Assembly: GCA_004168015.1 (NCBI GenBank)
Contig: SEYW01000011.1
Location: forward strand, 1 to 64,000
DNA from: Methylolobus aquaticus
GTDB lineage: Bacteria > Pseudomonadota > Gammaproteobacteria > Methylococcales > Methylococcaceae
Length of the DNA: 64,000 bases
Direction of reading: 5' to 3'
Shown here: one piece after another, positions 45,472 through 55,474 of the stretch
Layout of the letters: every line of letters begins with the position of its first letter
Numbering within the stretch: the first letter of the stretch is position 1
Position numbers and translations under genes: made by a program
The notes under the pieces: model-generated
The model's database searches: none
Told to the model about the DNA's origin: nothing
The model's input: the letters and a program-made list of their open reading frames with translations, nothing else

Positions 45472-45744
45472 ATGAAACATCGCCTTTTGCACTGCCTGAT
45501 CTTTCTGTTCCGCCTCTATCTCAGAGGCATTGCCCTGCTCGCCATCGCGATTCTGTGGCCTGCCCACGTCCTGATGTATTCGCGACTTGCAGAAGCAGCG
45601 CCGGGATATCGCGAATTCGCCCCGCTGCGCGGCCGCGGCGAGGTCCGGCCGGACCCCGCGCTAACGCGCCAGCCCTGGGCGTACGAAACCGAAACCGGTG
45701 ACGCGATGCCCGCGAACGCCGTGCTGATCGAATTCGCGGTCTAG
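45472..45744 (+). CDS. Small membrane protein, hypothetical
   Basis: 90 residues from the ATG at 45472. A positively charged start (MKHRLLHCLIFLFRLYLRG) precedes one membrane helix (IALLAIAILWPAHVLMY), then a soluble tail. Gagga lies upstream of the ATG. No similarity is recognised, so it is a plausible but weakly supported gene. Confidence 0.4.
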   Translation: MKHRLLHCLIFLFRLYLRGIALLAIAILWPAHVLMYSRLAEAAPGYREFAPLRGRGEVRPDPALTRQPWAYETETGDAMPANAVLIEFAV

Positions 45745-45999
45745 CCCAAGCGCTCGGAGTGCGACCCAACCATCCCGCGGGTACACAACGGGTGCTTGCT
45801 CCATAAAGGTTCGCCGCGTGCGCCAAAGCGGCACAGGCCCGCCCCCCTGCCGACACATAGCGTGTGCCCGTCGGGGGCGGGAACGCTCGCAATGCCGCCA
45901 GCCTGACGCTGGCGCAACCAGGTGTTCCCGCCGCCCGCCCGACACCGAAGTGGCATATCACTTGCTGGCGCATGGATATCGCCATAACGGTTGAACGAA

Positions 46000-47484
46000 A
46001 TGCTGACCTCGCAACATTCCGCACTGCTGAACTCGACGGTGTCGCTGAACGACCCTTCGCTGGAAACGCGCTACCGACAGACGAAGATCGTCTTCACGAT
46101 CGGGCCGGCCACGTCGAGCGATGAGGTACTGAAGCAACTCATCGAAGAACAGGTCGACATCTGCCGGCTGAACATGGCACACGGCGACCATGCCTGGACG
46201 CGGGCCACGGTGCGGCAGGTCAAGCGCGTCTGTCAGGAAGCCGGGCGGCACATTGCTATTTTGATGGATATTAAAGGGCCGGAGATTCGCACCGGGGACG
46301 TCGGCGAAGCGCTGTACCTGGAACAGGGCGAACTGTTCGAATTCCTGATGGAGCGTACCGCCGAGCGGATCAGTCCGGACGGCGTCCGCGGCGTCGACGT
46401 CAACTACCCGGGGCTCGCGAACGATGTGGCGGTCGGTGACCGGGTACTGGTCGACAGTGGCCTGATCCACATGGAAGTCGTGACGAAACAGCCGGACCGG
46501 ATCCGCTGTCGCGTCCTGATCCCGGGCGTCCTCGGCAACCGTCGGCATATCAATCTGCCCGGCGTCCGCGTCGGACTGCCTTCGCTGACCGACAAGGATA
46601 GAGCCGACATCGAGGTCGGGCTCGAAGAAGGCGTCGATTTCTATGCCCTGTCGTTCGTCAGGGACGCTGCGGCCATCGAAGATCTGCGTAGCCTCCTCGG
46701 AGCCCGTCAGTCCAAGGCGCGCATCATCGCGAAGATCGAGGACCAGCAGGGCATCGCCAATCTCGACGCGATCATCGAGGCCAGCGACGGAGTCATGGTG
46801 GCGCGCGGCGACCTCGGCATCGAATGCCCCTACGAGGAACTGCCGATCATTCAGCACCAGATCATCAAGGCCTGCATCCGCAAGAGCCGCGCGGTCATCG
46901 TCGCGACCCACATGCTGGAATCGATGATCGAGGCTCCCGTGCCGACTCGAGCCGAGGTCTCCGACGTCGCCCACGCGGTACTCGAAAAGGCCGACGCGAT
47001 CATGCTGTCCGGAGAGACGACCACCGGCAAGTATCCGGTCGAATGCGTGCGGGTGTTCAAGCGGATCGCGCGACGCATCGAGAGCGTCCACGATGACGAG
47101 CCGACGCGAGAACTGGCGTTGCCGACACCGAAGGGTAAAATGCTGCGGTCTGCGGTGTATCTCGCGAACGACATACAGAACTCGGGCATCGTCGTTTTTT
47201 CGCGCAGCGGCTATCTCGTCAGAATGCTGTCATCCTTGCGGCCTAAAGTGCCGATCTACGCATTTACCGATATCCCGGCGCTGTTCCGCCACTTACTGAT
47301 CCTGTGGGGTGTCGAGCCCTTCCAGATGACGTTCTCCGAAAATCCGGAAGACACCATCGGGAACGCCCTCGATTATCTGAAGCGCCGCAACTGGGTCACG
47401 GAAGGGCAACACCTGGTCGTGATAAGCAATGCGCTGGCCAGCGGCCAGGTGATCGACACCCTGCAGATCCGCACCGTGCAATAG
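46000..47484 (+). CDS. pyk: Pyruvate kinase
   Basis: 494 residues from the ATG at 46000; a TTG at 45991 is also possible. Motifs: TKIVFTIGPATSS, RLNMAHGDH, ILMDIKGPEIRTG, active-site lysine in IIAKIEDQQG, metal Glu/Asp in VMVARGDLGIE, and MLSGETTTGKYPVE. It converts phosphoenolpyruvate and ADP to pyruvate and ATP. The C-terminal allosteric domain is complete. It lies 57 bases before zwf in the same direction. Confidence 0.95.
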   Translation: MLTSQHSALLNSTVSLNDPSLETRYRQTKIVFTIGPATSSDEVLKQLIEEQVDICRLNMAHGDHAWTRATVRQVKRVCQEAGRHIAILMDIKGPEIRTGDVGEALYLEQGELFEFLMERTAERISPDGVRGVDVNYPGLANDVAVGDRVLVDSGLIHMEVVTKQPDRIRCRVLIPGVLGNRRHINLPGVRVGLPSLTDKDRADIEVGLEEGVDFYALSFVRDAAAIEDLRSLLGARQSKARIIAKIEDQQGIANLDAIIEASDGVMVARGDLGIECPYEELPIIQHQIIKACIRKSRAVIVATHMLESMIEAPVPTRAEVSDVAHAVLEKADAIMLSGETTTGKYPVECVRVFKRIARRIESVHDDEPTRELALPTPKGKMLRSAVYLANDIQNSGIVVFSRSGYLVRMLSSLRPKVPIYAFTDIPALFRHLLILWGVEPFQMTFSENPEDTIGNALDYLKRRNWVTEGQHLVVISNALASGQVIDTLQIRTVQ

Positions 47485-47541
47485 GCAACGTGCGGTTTAC
47501 CCGAACCTTGGACTCCCGCGCTTCCGAACGCTTTTCACCTC

Positions 47542-49047
47542 ATGAATACCATCGAGCCCTGTACCCTGGTCATTTTCGGCGCACGCGGCAACCTGTCCCG
47601 CATCAAGCTGATCCCGTCCCTGTTCCGCCTGGAGTCGATGAAGCGGCTGCCCGACCGCATGGTCATCCTGGCCTGTGGGCTGGAGGCGGTCACGCGGGAG
47701 CAGTGGCTGGAGGAGGTTGCGTCGATTCTGCAGACAAAGTTTCCGCAGGGGGTGGACGAAGCGGCCTTCGCGCGCTTCCGTGATCGGCTGCATTACCATG
47801 CCAGCCCGCCCGATGATGCCGAGTCCTTCCGGCGCCTGAAGCAGACGATCGACGAGCATCCCGATTTTCCGCCGAATGTCGTCTTCTACATGTCGGTAAG
47901 GCCTTCGGAATTCCCCGAGATCATCGCGAGTCTCGGCAAAGTCGACTTGCTGAAGCAGAAGCGCGGCTGGCGCCGGGTCGTCATCGAAAAGCCCTTCGGC
48001 CAGGACCTGCTGACGGCGCAGATTCTGCAAAGCGGTATTTCGCGCTACCTGAAGGAAGAGCAGATCTACCGGATCGACCATTACCTGGGCAAGAACACCG
48101 TTCAGAACATCATGGTGTTCCGATTCGCGAACATCCTGCTCGAACCGCTGTGGAACCACCAGTACATCTCCTATGTGCAGATTACGCACTCGGAGACGCT
48201 GGGCGTCGAGGGCCGGGCCGGCTACTACGACACGGCGGGCGCGCTGCGCGACATGATCCAGAGTCATCTGCTGCAGTTGCTCGCGCTGGTGGCGATGGAA
48301 CCGCCGGTCTCAATGAACCCGGAGCACCTGCGCAACGAAAAGGTGAAGGTGCTGAATTCGATCCGGCCGATCACGCAGAATGCCGTCAACGCCCACGCCT
48401 TCCGCGGCCAATACACGAGCGGCGTGATCGATGGCGAAGTGGTTCCGGCCTATCTGGACGAACCCGGCGTGGCGCCGGAGAGCGTGACCGAGACCTACGC
48501 GGCGATGAAGCTGTTCGTCGACAACTGGCGCTGGGCCGGCGTCCCGTTCTACCTGCGGACCGGGAAGCGACTGGCCGAGAACAGTTCGGCGATCTGCATC
48601 CGCTTCAAGAGTCCGCCCAAGGACTTGTTGCGGAACAAACTGCACGAGTATTCCCATCCGAACTGGCTGCTACTCGGCATACAACCGAACGAATGCATCA
48701 AGATGGAGATGCAGGTCAAGGTGCCCGGCTTCGAGCTGAACACGCGCACGCTTAGCCTGGATGCGACCTACCGCGGGGGCGAGGACAGCGAACACGATGC
48801 CTATGAGGGCCTGCTGCTCGACGTGATGGAAGGCGACCAGTCGCAGTTTTTGCGCTTCGACGAAGTCGAATGGGCGTGGCGCGTCGTCGATCCGGTGCTG
48901 AAGGTGTGGTCGATGGAGCGCAACTTCATCAACACCTACAAGTCGGGCACCTGGGGCCCGCGCGGCACCTACCGTCTGTTCGACCGGGACGACCAGTTCT
49001 GGCGTCATTCGCTGGATGTCGACGGCGCCGAACTCCACCCGTACTGA
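47542..49047 (+). CDS. zwf: Glucose-6-phosphate 1-dehydrogenase
   Basis: 501 residues. The NADP-binding loop is FGARGNLSRIK rather than the usual FGASGDLAKRK. The substrate/catalytic RIDHYLGKNTVQN and VVIEKPFGQD are intact, with RTGKRLAENSS further on. It makes 6-phosphogluconolactone for the oxidative pentose phosphate or Entner-Doudoroff routes. No 6PG genes are nearby. Probably transcribed with pyk. Confidence 0.94.
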   Translation: MNTIEPCTLVIFGARGNLSRIKLIPSLFRLESMKRLPDRMVILACGLEAVTREQWLEEVASILQTKFPQGVDEAAFARFRDRLHYHASPPDDAESFRRLKQTIDEHPDFPPNVVFYMSVRPSEFPEIIASLGKVDLLKQKRGWRRVVIEKPFGQDLLTAQILQSGISRYLKEEQIYRIDHYLGKNTVQNIMVFRFANILLEPLWNHQYISYVQITHSETLGVEGRAGYYDTAGALRDMIQSHLLQLLALVAMEPPVSMNPEHLRNEKVKVLNSIRPITQNAVNAHAFRGQYTSGVIDGEVVPAYLDEPGVAPESVTETYAAMKLFVDNWRWAGVPFYLRTGKRLAENSSAICIRFKSPPKDLLRNKLHEYSHPNWLLLGIQPNECIKMEMQVKVPGFELNTRTLSLDATYRGGEDSEHDAYEGLLLDVMEGDQSQFLRFDEVEWAWRVVDPVLKVWSMERNFINTYKSGTWGPRGTYRLFDRDDQFWRHSLDVDGAELHPY

Positions 49048-49107
49048 ACCGGGAACGGACCGGCGCCGGACGACGCCAACCGACGCGCTTTACGGTCGAA
49101 ACCCGAC

Positions 49108-50079
49108 TCAGCCCCGTTTGCGATCGGGCGGGCTCGCGTCAGTCTGGCGCGGCACGGACGTTCGGCGCGCCGTTTTGGTTGCCGGCTGTTTGACCGGCGT
49201 CACCTGCACAGTACGAAAGCCTTCGTCGAGAATCCGCGCCATGGTCTGATTGCGGGCGGCGGCCGACGAGGAGCCCATCACGACGCCGATCAAGCGGCGT
49301 CCACCCCGCCTCGCAGACGCCACGAGGTTGTAGCCGGAAGCGCGCGTGAAACCGGTCTTGATCCCGTCCATGCCCGGATACACCCCGAGCAAACGGTTGT
49401 GGTTGTGATAAGTCCGACCGTCGAACCGGAATTCACGCTGGCCGAAATAATGGTAATGGTGCGGGTGATGGCGCAGCAGCGCCCGCGCGAGTGTGGCCAT
49501 ATCGCGCGCCGTCGTCCGATGACCGGGATCCGGCAGTCCCGACGCGTTCGCAAACCGGGTCCGGTGCATCCCCAGGGCATGCGCCTTGGCCGTCATCAGG
49601 TTGGCGAACCGCGATTCGCTCCCGGCCAGGGTCTCGCCGACCAGAACGGCCGCATCGTTGGCCGACTCGGTCGTAATCGCGAGAATGGCATCGCGCAGCG
49701 TGATGCGTCGCCCAGGCGTCAGGCCGAGTTCGGTAGGTGGCATCGCCGCGGCATTGCGGGAGGTGCTGAGCTGGCTGTTCAATCTGAATCGCTTGCGATC
49801 CAGTGCGTCGAAGGCCAGGTACAGCGTCATCATCTTCGTCAGCGACGCCGGGTAGCGCTGCTGATCCGCGTTGACGGCGTGCAGAACCTTGCCCGTGGTG
49901 GCGTCGAGGACCAGCAAGGAGGTCTGCGCGCCGGCTGGCGCCGGCGCCCCCAACGTCGCGAGGGCCAGTGCGATCGCCGCAACGAGACCGGCAGGGCGAT
50001 TGCCCAGCCACGAGCGGAGCCCCGTACGGATGGCGATCGCGCTGAGTAACAGGGCGTGGTGGGGAAGCAACGCGTTCAC
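49108..50079 (-). CDS. PBP5/7-type D-alanyl-D-alanine carboxypeptidase/endopeptidase
   Basis: 323 residues with an N-terminal export segment (LVAAIALALATLGAPAPAGA). Serine active site SLTKMM (SxxK), SAN triad in TTESANDAAV and KTG in DGIKTGFT. It lacks the C-terminal domain of DacA/PBP5, as in PBP7-like enzymes. It trims peptidoglycan in the periplasm. The arginine-rich C-terminus after FRTVQV is unusual and probably unstructured. Confidence 0.9.
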   Translation of the reverse strand: MNALLPHHALLLSAIAIRTGLRSWLGNRPAGLVAAIALALATLGAPAPAGAQTSLLVLDATTGKVLHAVNADQQRYPASLTKMMTLYLAFDALDRKRFRLNSQLSTSRNAAAMPPTELGLTPGRRITLRDAILAITTESANDAAVLVGETLAGSESRFANLMTAKAHALGMHRTRFANASGLPDPGHRTTARDMATLARALLRHHPHHYHYFGQREFRFDGRTYHNHNRLLGVYPGMDGIKTGFTRASGYNLVASARRGGRRLIGVVMGSSSAAARNQTMARILDEGFRTVQVTPVKQPATKTARRTSVPRQTDASPPDRKRG

Positions 50080-50223
50080 GGTCTAATCCGCAACGTTTGA
50101 CTCAATCACAACAACAATGTTGTAGAAAGGTCGAACATGCGCCCCTGCCGGGCCCTTGTCAAGTCTCGTCTTTTCGTTGCGGATGCCGGCTTGCCGGTTA
50201 ATGGAGCATCACGCAGTGCGCGC

Positions 50224-50322
50224 TCAGGCAAAGACCGTCGTCACCAACATCCCCACGATGATCAGAATCAACACGACGGCCCAGAGCAGGCGGTAGTTGA
50301 CGTTCACTTGCTGCTTATCCAT
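50224..50322 (-). CDS. 32-residue single-helix membrane protein (small ORF)
   Basis: The minus strand reads MDKQQVNVNYRLLWAVVLIL, then IIVGMLVTTVFA and a stop. A short charged N-terminus is followed by one clean membrane helix. A gagg ribosome-like site lies 11 bases ahead of the ATG. Small proteins of this shape (respiratory or transporter accessory subunits) are often missed by gene finders. No partner is evident in the immediate context. Confidence 0.5.
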   Translation of the reverse strand: MDKQQVNVNYRLLWAVVLILIIVGMLVTTVFA

Positions 50323-50483
50323 GTCCGATAACCTCGTTACGCTCCGCGGGTTTAGCGAGACCCATCACGCGGGGCAAAAGCAACGGTACACCGGATGCCT
50401 CCCCGCGAGACGGGCGCTAGCGTAAACCATGAAGGGGACGGGTGCACGCGATGGCTGAGTTGCCTTCCACGTCGCGCAGCAGA

Positions 50484-50738
50484 TCACGATCGGGCCGAAG
50501 GCAGCCGGGCGCTGCGAATGGCCTGTGCCAGCGCGCGGCGCTGAGCGGCGTTCAGCCATTTATGACACCATGCCGCGAGATCGAGCGCGTTGTCCTGCGC
50601 CGCTGCGAAATCCGTCTGCGCCTGCAGCGGACCTTCGGTCGGCCACCACGACCGCTGCTCGAACTGCTGGCAGATGTAGCGCCGGGCGACTTCGAGTTCG
50701 GACCCGTCGATCGCGACGGGAAAACGGGATCGGGTCAT
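50484..50738 (-). CDS. Small conserved hypothetical
   Basis: 84 residues with a strong ribosome site (cggagg, 5 bases). Tryptophan-rich, mostly helical (RRYICQQFEQRSWWPTEG, LDLAAWCHKWLNAAQR). The 'cis' placement of two cysteines is unremarkable. Cytoplasmic; no domain recognised. Confidence 0.55.
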   Translation of the reverse strand: MTRSRFPVAIDGSELEVARRYICQQFEQRSWWPTEGPLQAQTDFAAAQDNALDLAAWCHKWLNAAQRRALAQAIRSARLPSARS

Positions 50739-51095
50739 CGGGAACCTCCGCTGTCAGCTTGTATGCATGGGATATGGCGCTACCGGCCGTTCGCTTCAAC
50801 CCGTCATGAGAGTTCGGGCTTGGAAAACGCGTACGATCGTGAGCTTAGCGCGCACGGCTGGATCTCCGAACGCGACATGAGGTTCAACGGTTTCCGTGCC
50901 CGCATCCTGACACACCACGGTCCGTTCGATGAGGGTCGGGCCGAACGCCGTTGTGGCGATCCGCATCCGTTCGATCGGACACCGACCCTTCGCTTCGATC
51001 CAGCTATTGACCAAGCCCGGGCAAAAGGGGACTCTTGTCGTCGTTCATTCACTGGCCGTACCGAAAGTGTCACGGTCCCGCTCCGTCTTCCCGTT
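50739..51095. other. Intergenic, no supported gene
   Basis: Between the divergent small gene and the secreted-protein gene at 51096. Short open frames exist on both strands but none has a ribosome site or recognisable motif. Confidence 0.3.
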
Positions 51096-51614
51096 ATGAA
51101 ATCCTGCCGCGCTGTATTATTTGTTCTCGGTCTAGGCATCACCACGGCACGCGAGGCAATCGCGACCGACTGGTGGCTCGTTCCTGCCGGCCCGGACGGC
51201 CTCGGTGACGCGATGGTCTATGTCGACAAATCGAGCATGCGTAGAACCCGGGGAACCGGCATCGTCAACGCGACCGCCTGGATCTTCCATCGGCGGGAAC
51301 AAGCCTCCGAGTTCGGCAGTTACAGGAGCGAAAGAGCTCGCATGACCCTGAATTGCGAAACCCGGGAGGCCGGGGCAGATACCGGCTCGCTGTTGAACGC
51401 TTTCGGTGGCGTGGTTCACCGCTACAAGTCGGACACCGCACCGATGAAGCCCATTGCCGGGGGGTCGACCGACGCGGTCATGGCCACCTTCATGTGCAGC
51501 GATGGCAAACAGCCGCCGCGATCGCTGCCCGTCTTCGACCCCGCCCGGGATGTCGACCAACGGTTTCTTCAACTCGACCGGGAGCGCGGCGCCAGTGCGG
51601 TGCCAGCCCGCTAA
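51096..51614 (+). CDS. Secreted surface-adhesin-like small protein
   Basis: 172 residues from the ATG at 51096. Signal peptide AVLFVLGLGITTAREAIATD, then DWWLVPAGPDGLGDAMVYVD and KSSMRR, an N-terminal pattern seen in the CNP1/surface-adhesin-like domains of short proteobacterial exported proteins. Two cysteines (TLNCETRE, FMCSDGK) may form a disulfide. Function unknown. It is 44 bases upstream of the phosphohexomutase gene in the same direction. Confidence 0.55.
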   Translation: MKSCRAVLFVLGLGITTAREAIATDWWLVPAGPDGLGDAMVYVDKSSMRRTRGTGIVNATAWIFHRREQASEFGSYRSERARMTLNCETREAGADTGSLLNAFGGVVHRYKSDTAPMKPIAGGSTDAVMATFMCSDGKQPPRSLPVFDPARDVDQRFLQLDRERGASAVPAR

Positions 51615-51658
51615 GCCACGCGATCGACCACCGCTCCCCGCTTTCATTTGGCGAAATC

Positions 51659-53398
51659 ATGGCTCCATTGCCCCCGAATCACACCCCCCTTGGCACCTGC
51701 CTGGTCAGGAAGCCGGTGGCATTGCAATTCGGTACGAGCGGCCGGCGCGGACTGCTGCTCGACCTGACGCAACTCGAAGTCTTCCTCAACGCACTGGCGG
51801 AACTCGAGTATCTGCAGTCCCTGCCACCTCAGGACGGCGGGATCGTCCGCGGCGACGTGTTCTACTTCGCCCACGACCTGCGCCCGAGTTCGAGCCGCTT
51901 CGTCGACCTGCCGCCGCGACGCGGGGAACTCGCGCAGGCCATCGAGCACGCGATCGGAGCGGCCGGGATGCGGCCCGTCAACCTCGGCTGCATCCCGACG
52001 CCGGCCCTGATGCTCCATGCGATTACCCGGGGCAAGGGCAGCATCATGGTGACCGGTAGCCATATTCCGTTCGACCGCAACGGCTACAAGCTCAATACGG
52101 CCGTCGGAGAACTGTTGAAGCAACATGAAGGCCCGATCAACGAATATGTGCTGGAAGTCCGCCGGCGGCTCTATGAACAGCCGTTCGAGGCGTCTCCCTT
52201 CGACGAACAGGGGATGCTCAAATCAGGATCGTCGGCACTGTCCCAAGCTCGCGATGACGCTGCGCTGGCTTATCTCGCACGCTACACCGAGTTCTTCGGC
52301 GACTCGGCCCTGCGCGGCCTGCGTTTGCTGGTCTACCAGCATTCCGCGGTGGGACGCGACCTGCTGCCGGAGATCCTGCGCAACGTCGGCGCGGAAGTCG
52401 TCTGTGCCGGCCGCAGCGAGACCTTCGTCCCCATCGATACCGAGAACATCGGTGCGGCGGAATTGGCCGCGGTACAAAAGCTCTTCGATGAGGCCGTCGC
52501 ACAGTACGGTACCTTCGACGCGGTCGTCTCCACCGACGGCGACAGTGACCGCCCGCTCATCCTCGGAGTCGAGCCCGGCACGCAAACCCTGCGCTTTTTC
52601 GGTGGCGATCTGGTCGGCATGGTCACCGCCGAGTACCTCGGTGCGGATGCCGCCGTCGTTCCTATCAGCTGCAACGACGCGATCGATCGCGGCCGGCTGA
52701 AGTCCATCACCGAGCCGAAGACGCGTATCGGCTCTCCTTACGTGATCGCCGGCATGGAACGAGCCCGCGCCCAGGGCAAGACCGCGGTGTGCGGATGGGA
52801 GGCCAACGGCGGTTTCCTGACGGGCACCGATTTCGTCCGCGACGGGCGCGTGCTGGCCGCACTGCCGACCCGCGATGCGGTACTGCCGATGTTGGCGGTG
52901 CTCAGCGCGAGCCGGTCAGCCGGACTGGGCCTGACCGAGTTGTTCGGACACTTACCTGCGCGATTCAGCCGTGCCGCGCTGTTGAAGGACTTCCCCCGAC
53001 CGGTGGGTCTGGCGATCGTTCGTCGTCTGTCACCAGTCGATCCGGCGGTCGCCGAATTGTGCTTTGCCGACGGTGGCCCTGCAGCACAGTCAGTCGACGG
53101 AACCCGGCACCCGCTGAACGCAGCGGCGAGTGCTCGCGCGACGGCCATTCGGCACGATCTATCCGGCTTTTTCAGTCCGGAACTCGGCTTTGCGCCCATC
53201 GCCGGGCTGAACTTCGTCGATGGCGTCAGGATCCTGTTCCTCAACGGCGACGTCGCGCATTTGCGGCCCTCGGGCAACGCCGATGAGTTGCGAATCTATG
53301 CAGTCGCCGACACACAGCAGCGCGCGGATGCCATCGTCGCCGCCGCCATTGCCGAACCCGGCGGGATACTTCGTCAGCTCGAACGCTGGGTGCAGTAA
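51659..53398 (+). CDS. Alpha-D-phosphohexomutase (phosphogluco-/phosphomannomutase family)
   Basis: 579 residues. Phosphoserine loop MVTGSHIPFDRNGYK, metal loop STDGDSDRPLI, sugar-binding loop GWEANGGFLTG and a C-terminal phosphate-binding NADELRIYA. It interconverts hexose 1- and 6-phosphates. The serine loop reads TGSHIP rather than TASHNP, as in some phosphomannomutase-like subgroups. Length is above the 460 of AlgC. The partner pathway (glycogen, exopolysaccharide) is not visible nearby. Confidence 0.88.
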   Translation: MAPLPPNHTPLGTCLVRKPVALQFGTSGRRGLLLDLTQLEVFLNALAELEYLQSLPPQDGGIVRGDVFYFAHDLRPSSSRFVDLPPRRGELAQAIEHAIGAAGMRPVNLGCIPTPALMLHAITRGKGSIMVTGSHIPFDRNGYKLNTAVGELLKQHEGPINEYVLEVRRRLYEQPFEASPFDEQGMLKSGSSALSQARDDAALAYLARYTEFFGDSALRGLRLLVYQHSAVGRDLLPEILRNVGAEVVCAGRSETFVPIDTENIGAAELAAVQKLFDEAVAQYGTFDAVVSTDGDSDRPLILGVEPGTQTLRFFGGDLVGMVTAEYLGADAAVVPISCNDAIDRGRLKSITEPKTRIGSPYVIAGMERARAQGKTAVCGWEANGGFLTGTDFVRDGRVLAALPTRDAVLPMLAVLSASRSAGLGLTELFGHLPARFSRAALLKDFPRPVGLAIVRRLSPVDPAVAELCFADGGPAAQSVDGTRHPLNAAASARATAIRHDLSGFFSPELGFAPIAGLNFVDGVRILFLNGDVAHLRPSGNADELRIYAVADTQQRADAIVAAAIAEPGGILRQLERWVQ

Positions 53399-53647
53399 CC
53401 AATCGAATTCTGTGCTCGCGCTACTCTACGCGCCCCTTCCCCGAGGGGTCGGCTGCACGGCAGGGGAACCGCGGGACCCTGCGCCTGTCCCTCTCAGGGT
53501 AACGCGTGTGGTATCGGCACCCCGGGGCATCGTTCGCATTGACAAGTGGTCGACCCCGGTGCATCGTTCCGTCCCGGCGAGGGGGAGGGACGTGCAGGGT
53601 CTCGACACGACCAGATTATTTTTCAGAAGCAGTGAGGTTATCCGATA

Positions 53648-54175
53648 ATGTTTAAGGACTTAGTAAAATTTTCCAAGGCGGACACGCTGATGTGGGCCGG
53701 GATTGCCGTGTTCAGCCTGATCCTGATCGTCGCATTCAGCCTCATGGCTTCCAATCCGGGCCTTGTGGTCAAGAGCCTGATCGGTCTGGTCGTCGTCATG
53801 ATCCTGCCGGGCTACACCATCGTGAAGCTCTTTTTCGACCACATCCAGGTCAGCGACAACATGACCAAGAACCCCGACATCAACAAGGCCCTGGACAAGT
53901 TGATCATGTCGATCGGCATCAGCGTCGCGTGCATCATTCCCCTCAACTTCGTCTGGAACTATCTGCTAACGATGGGGGGCGGCGAAGGCGGCGCGCCGGA
54001 TTGTGCGCCCGGAACCGATTGCAAACCCTCCGGCAGCAACCTGTGGGGCAATGTCGACGAAGAGCTCATCTACACCGGTTCTGCGAGCTGGCGTTCGCTG
54101 GCGACGGTGATTCTGGTCATCGGCCTCGCAGTGGGTTACCGCGTTTTTCAGTACAAGCGGGCCGGCAAGGCATAG
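53648..54175 (+). CDS. Inner-membrane protein, DUF1616-like
   Basis: 175 residues with four membrane helices (WAGIAVFSLILIVAFSLMA; LIGLVVVMILPGYTIVKLFF; LIMSIGISVACIIPLNFVW; SLATVILVIGLAVGYRVF). The LPGY motif in the second and the kinked third helix recall DUF1616 membrane proteins. A ribosome site gagg precedes the ATG. A loop with PDCAPGTDCKP could hold a disulfide. The gene stands alone upstream of the acyltransferase. Confidence 0.55.
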   Translation: MFKDLVKFSKADTLMWAGIAVFSLILIVAFSLMASNPGLVVKSLIGLVVVMILPGYTIVKLFFDHIQVSDNMTKNPDINKALDKLIMSIGISVACIIPLNFVWNYLLTMGGGEGGAPDCAPGTDCKPSGSNLWGNVDEELIYTGSASWRSLATVILVIGLAVGYRVFQYKRAGKA

Positions 54176-54703
54176 ATCGGCGGGCTATCGATTGCCGCGC
54201 GACATCCACGGAACACCGAAGCCCGGCAAGGACTGAAAAAGCCCTTCCGCGCGCGGGAGTTCGCGCTACAGGGCCGTCGTCGATAGCAACACCGCCCGAC
54301 CCTCCCCAGCCGGACGCTGGGGAAGGTCGGTATCGGGACCACGCGCCAGCCGCTGCGCTGCTTCCAAGCCGCTCGCCGATGCCATGCCAGAAGGCGAGGG
54401 TCCCTGGCATCGCAAGCACGTCCTTCAACTTGTCTCGGTCACGGCGCCGCTGCCGGCATCCGAGACATTCGAGAAAAAGCCATCCGCGGTCCATCACTCA
54501 CCATGGCTGCGAACCGGCGACGTAATCCGAAAAGCTGCCCATTGCCCGCCGTGACGTAACGAACACTTCACGCTTATACTACTTTCGCCCGAAGATTTGC
54601 GGCCGCACACACGCCCGGCCGTTCCGCTCCTGCCGCCGGATTGCGGGTCACGGGGCAACGAATCGAGCCCCCGCGGCTTTACCAGACAGATGGTTGGCGA
54701 CGC
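54176..54703. other. Intergenic, nothing recognised
   Basis: About 530 bases without a supported gene. No tRNA, attC-like hairpin or REP motif is visible. Confidence 0.3.
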
Positions 54704-55474
54704 ATGGTCAAGAGCATCGATGAGGCGTTTAACGATTACTTCGAAATCGTTCCGGCGACGAGCCCTGAGCTCAAAAACGAAGTCTATCGGTTGCGCTACC
54801 AGGTGTATTGCCTGGAAACGGGCTTTGAAAATCCTGACGACTATCCGGACGGGCTCGAACGGGATGAGTACGACGAGTCCTCCATCCACAGCCTGATCCG
54901 ACACCGGTCAACCGGCCTGTACGCGGCCACCACACGGCTGATTCTTCCCGACCCCAGCAATCCTGACCGACCGTTCCCCATCGAACGGTACGCGAAAGTG
55001 GCGCTGCCGGGCAGCGTCGGCAAGATCGACCGGATGCATCTGTCGGAGATCTCCCGATTCTGCGTTTCCAAGGAGTTCAAGCGGCGGCGCGGCGAACAGG
55101 GCTCGGCCACGGGACTCAACGATCAAAACTTCAATGAATGGTTCGCCACCCCGGACGAGCGCCGGGCCTTTCCGCATATCACGCTGGCCCTGATGGCGTG
55201 CATCACGCGCATGAGTGCGCAATACGGACTCAGCCACTGGTTCGGCCTGATGGAAGCACCCTTGATCCGTATGGTCGCGCTGCTTGGAATCTATTGGACC
55301 GCCATCGGTCCGCCGGTCGAACATCACGGCCGCCGTTTGCCCTGCATCATGCCGTTTCCGGATTTTCTCGCCCCGGTCGCGGAAAAGAGTCCGGAGACCC
55401 TGGAACTGCTATCGGACCATGGGCGATTCTGGCCACCGCGGGTACCGCAACATCAGGCATCGGTCTGGCATTGA
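54704..55474 (+). CDS. PEP-CTERM/exosortase-associated acyltransferase (N-acyl amino acid synthase-like)
   Basis: 256 residues from the ATG at 54704. It follows the pattern of this GNAT-like family: FEIVPATSPELKNEVYRLR, RYQVYCLETGFEN, ATTRLIL with RPFPIE, and the SEISRFCVSKEFKRRRG core, then LACITRMSAQYGLSHWF. Members acylate amino acids or peptides using acyl-ACP and often travel with exosortase systems, but no exosortase is in this window. Possibly linked to the methyltransferase and LuxC-PaaK genes downstream. Confidence 0.8.
   Translation: MVKSIDEAFNDYFEIVPATSPELKNEVYRLRYQVYCLETGFENPDDYPDGLERDEYDESSIHSLIRHRSTGLYAATTRLILPDPSNPDRPFPIERYAKVALPGSVGKIDRMHLSEISRFCVSKEFKRRRGEQGSATGLNDQNFNEWFATPDERRAFPHITLALMACITRMSAQYGLSHWFGLMEAPLIRMVALLGIYWTAIGPPVEHHGRRLPCIMPFPDFLAPVAEKSPETLELLSDHGRFWPPRVPQHQASVWH

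Noticed and set aside
50796..51014. 72-residue minus-strand frame before the secreted-protein gene
   Set aside because: It looks partly protein-like but has no ribosome site or known family, so it is left unannotated.
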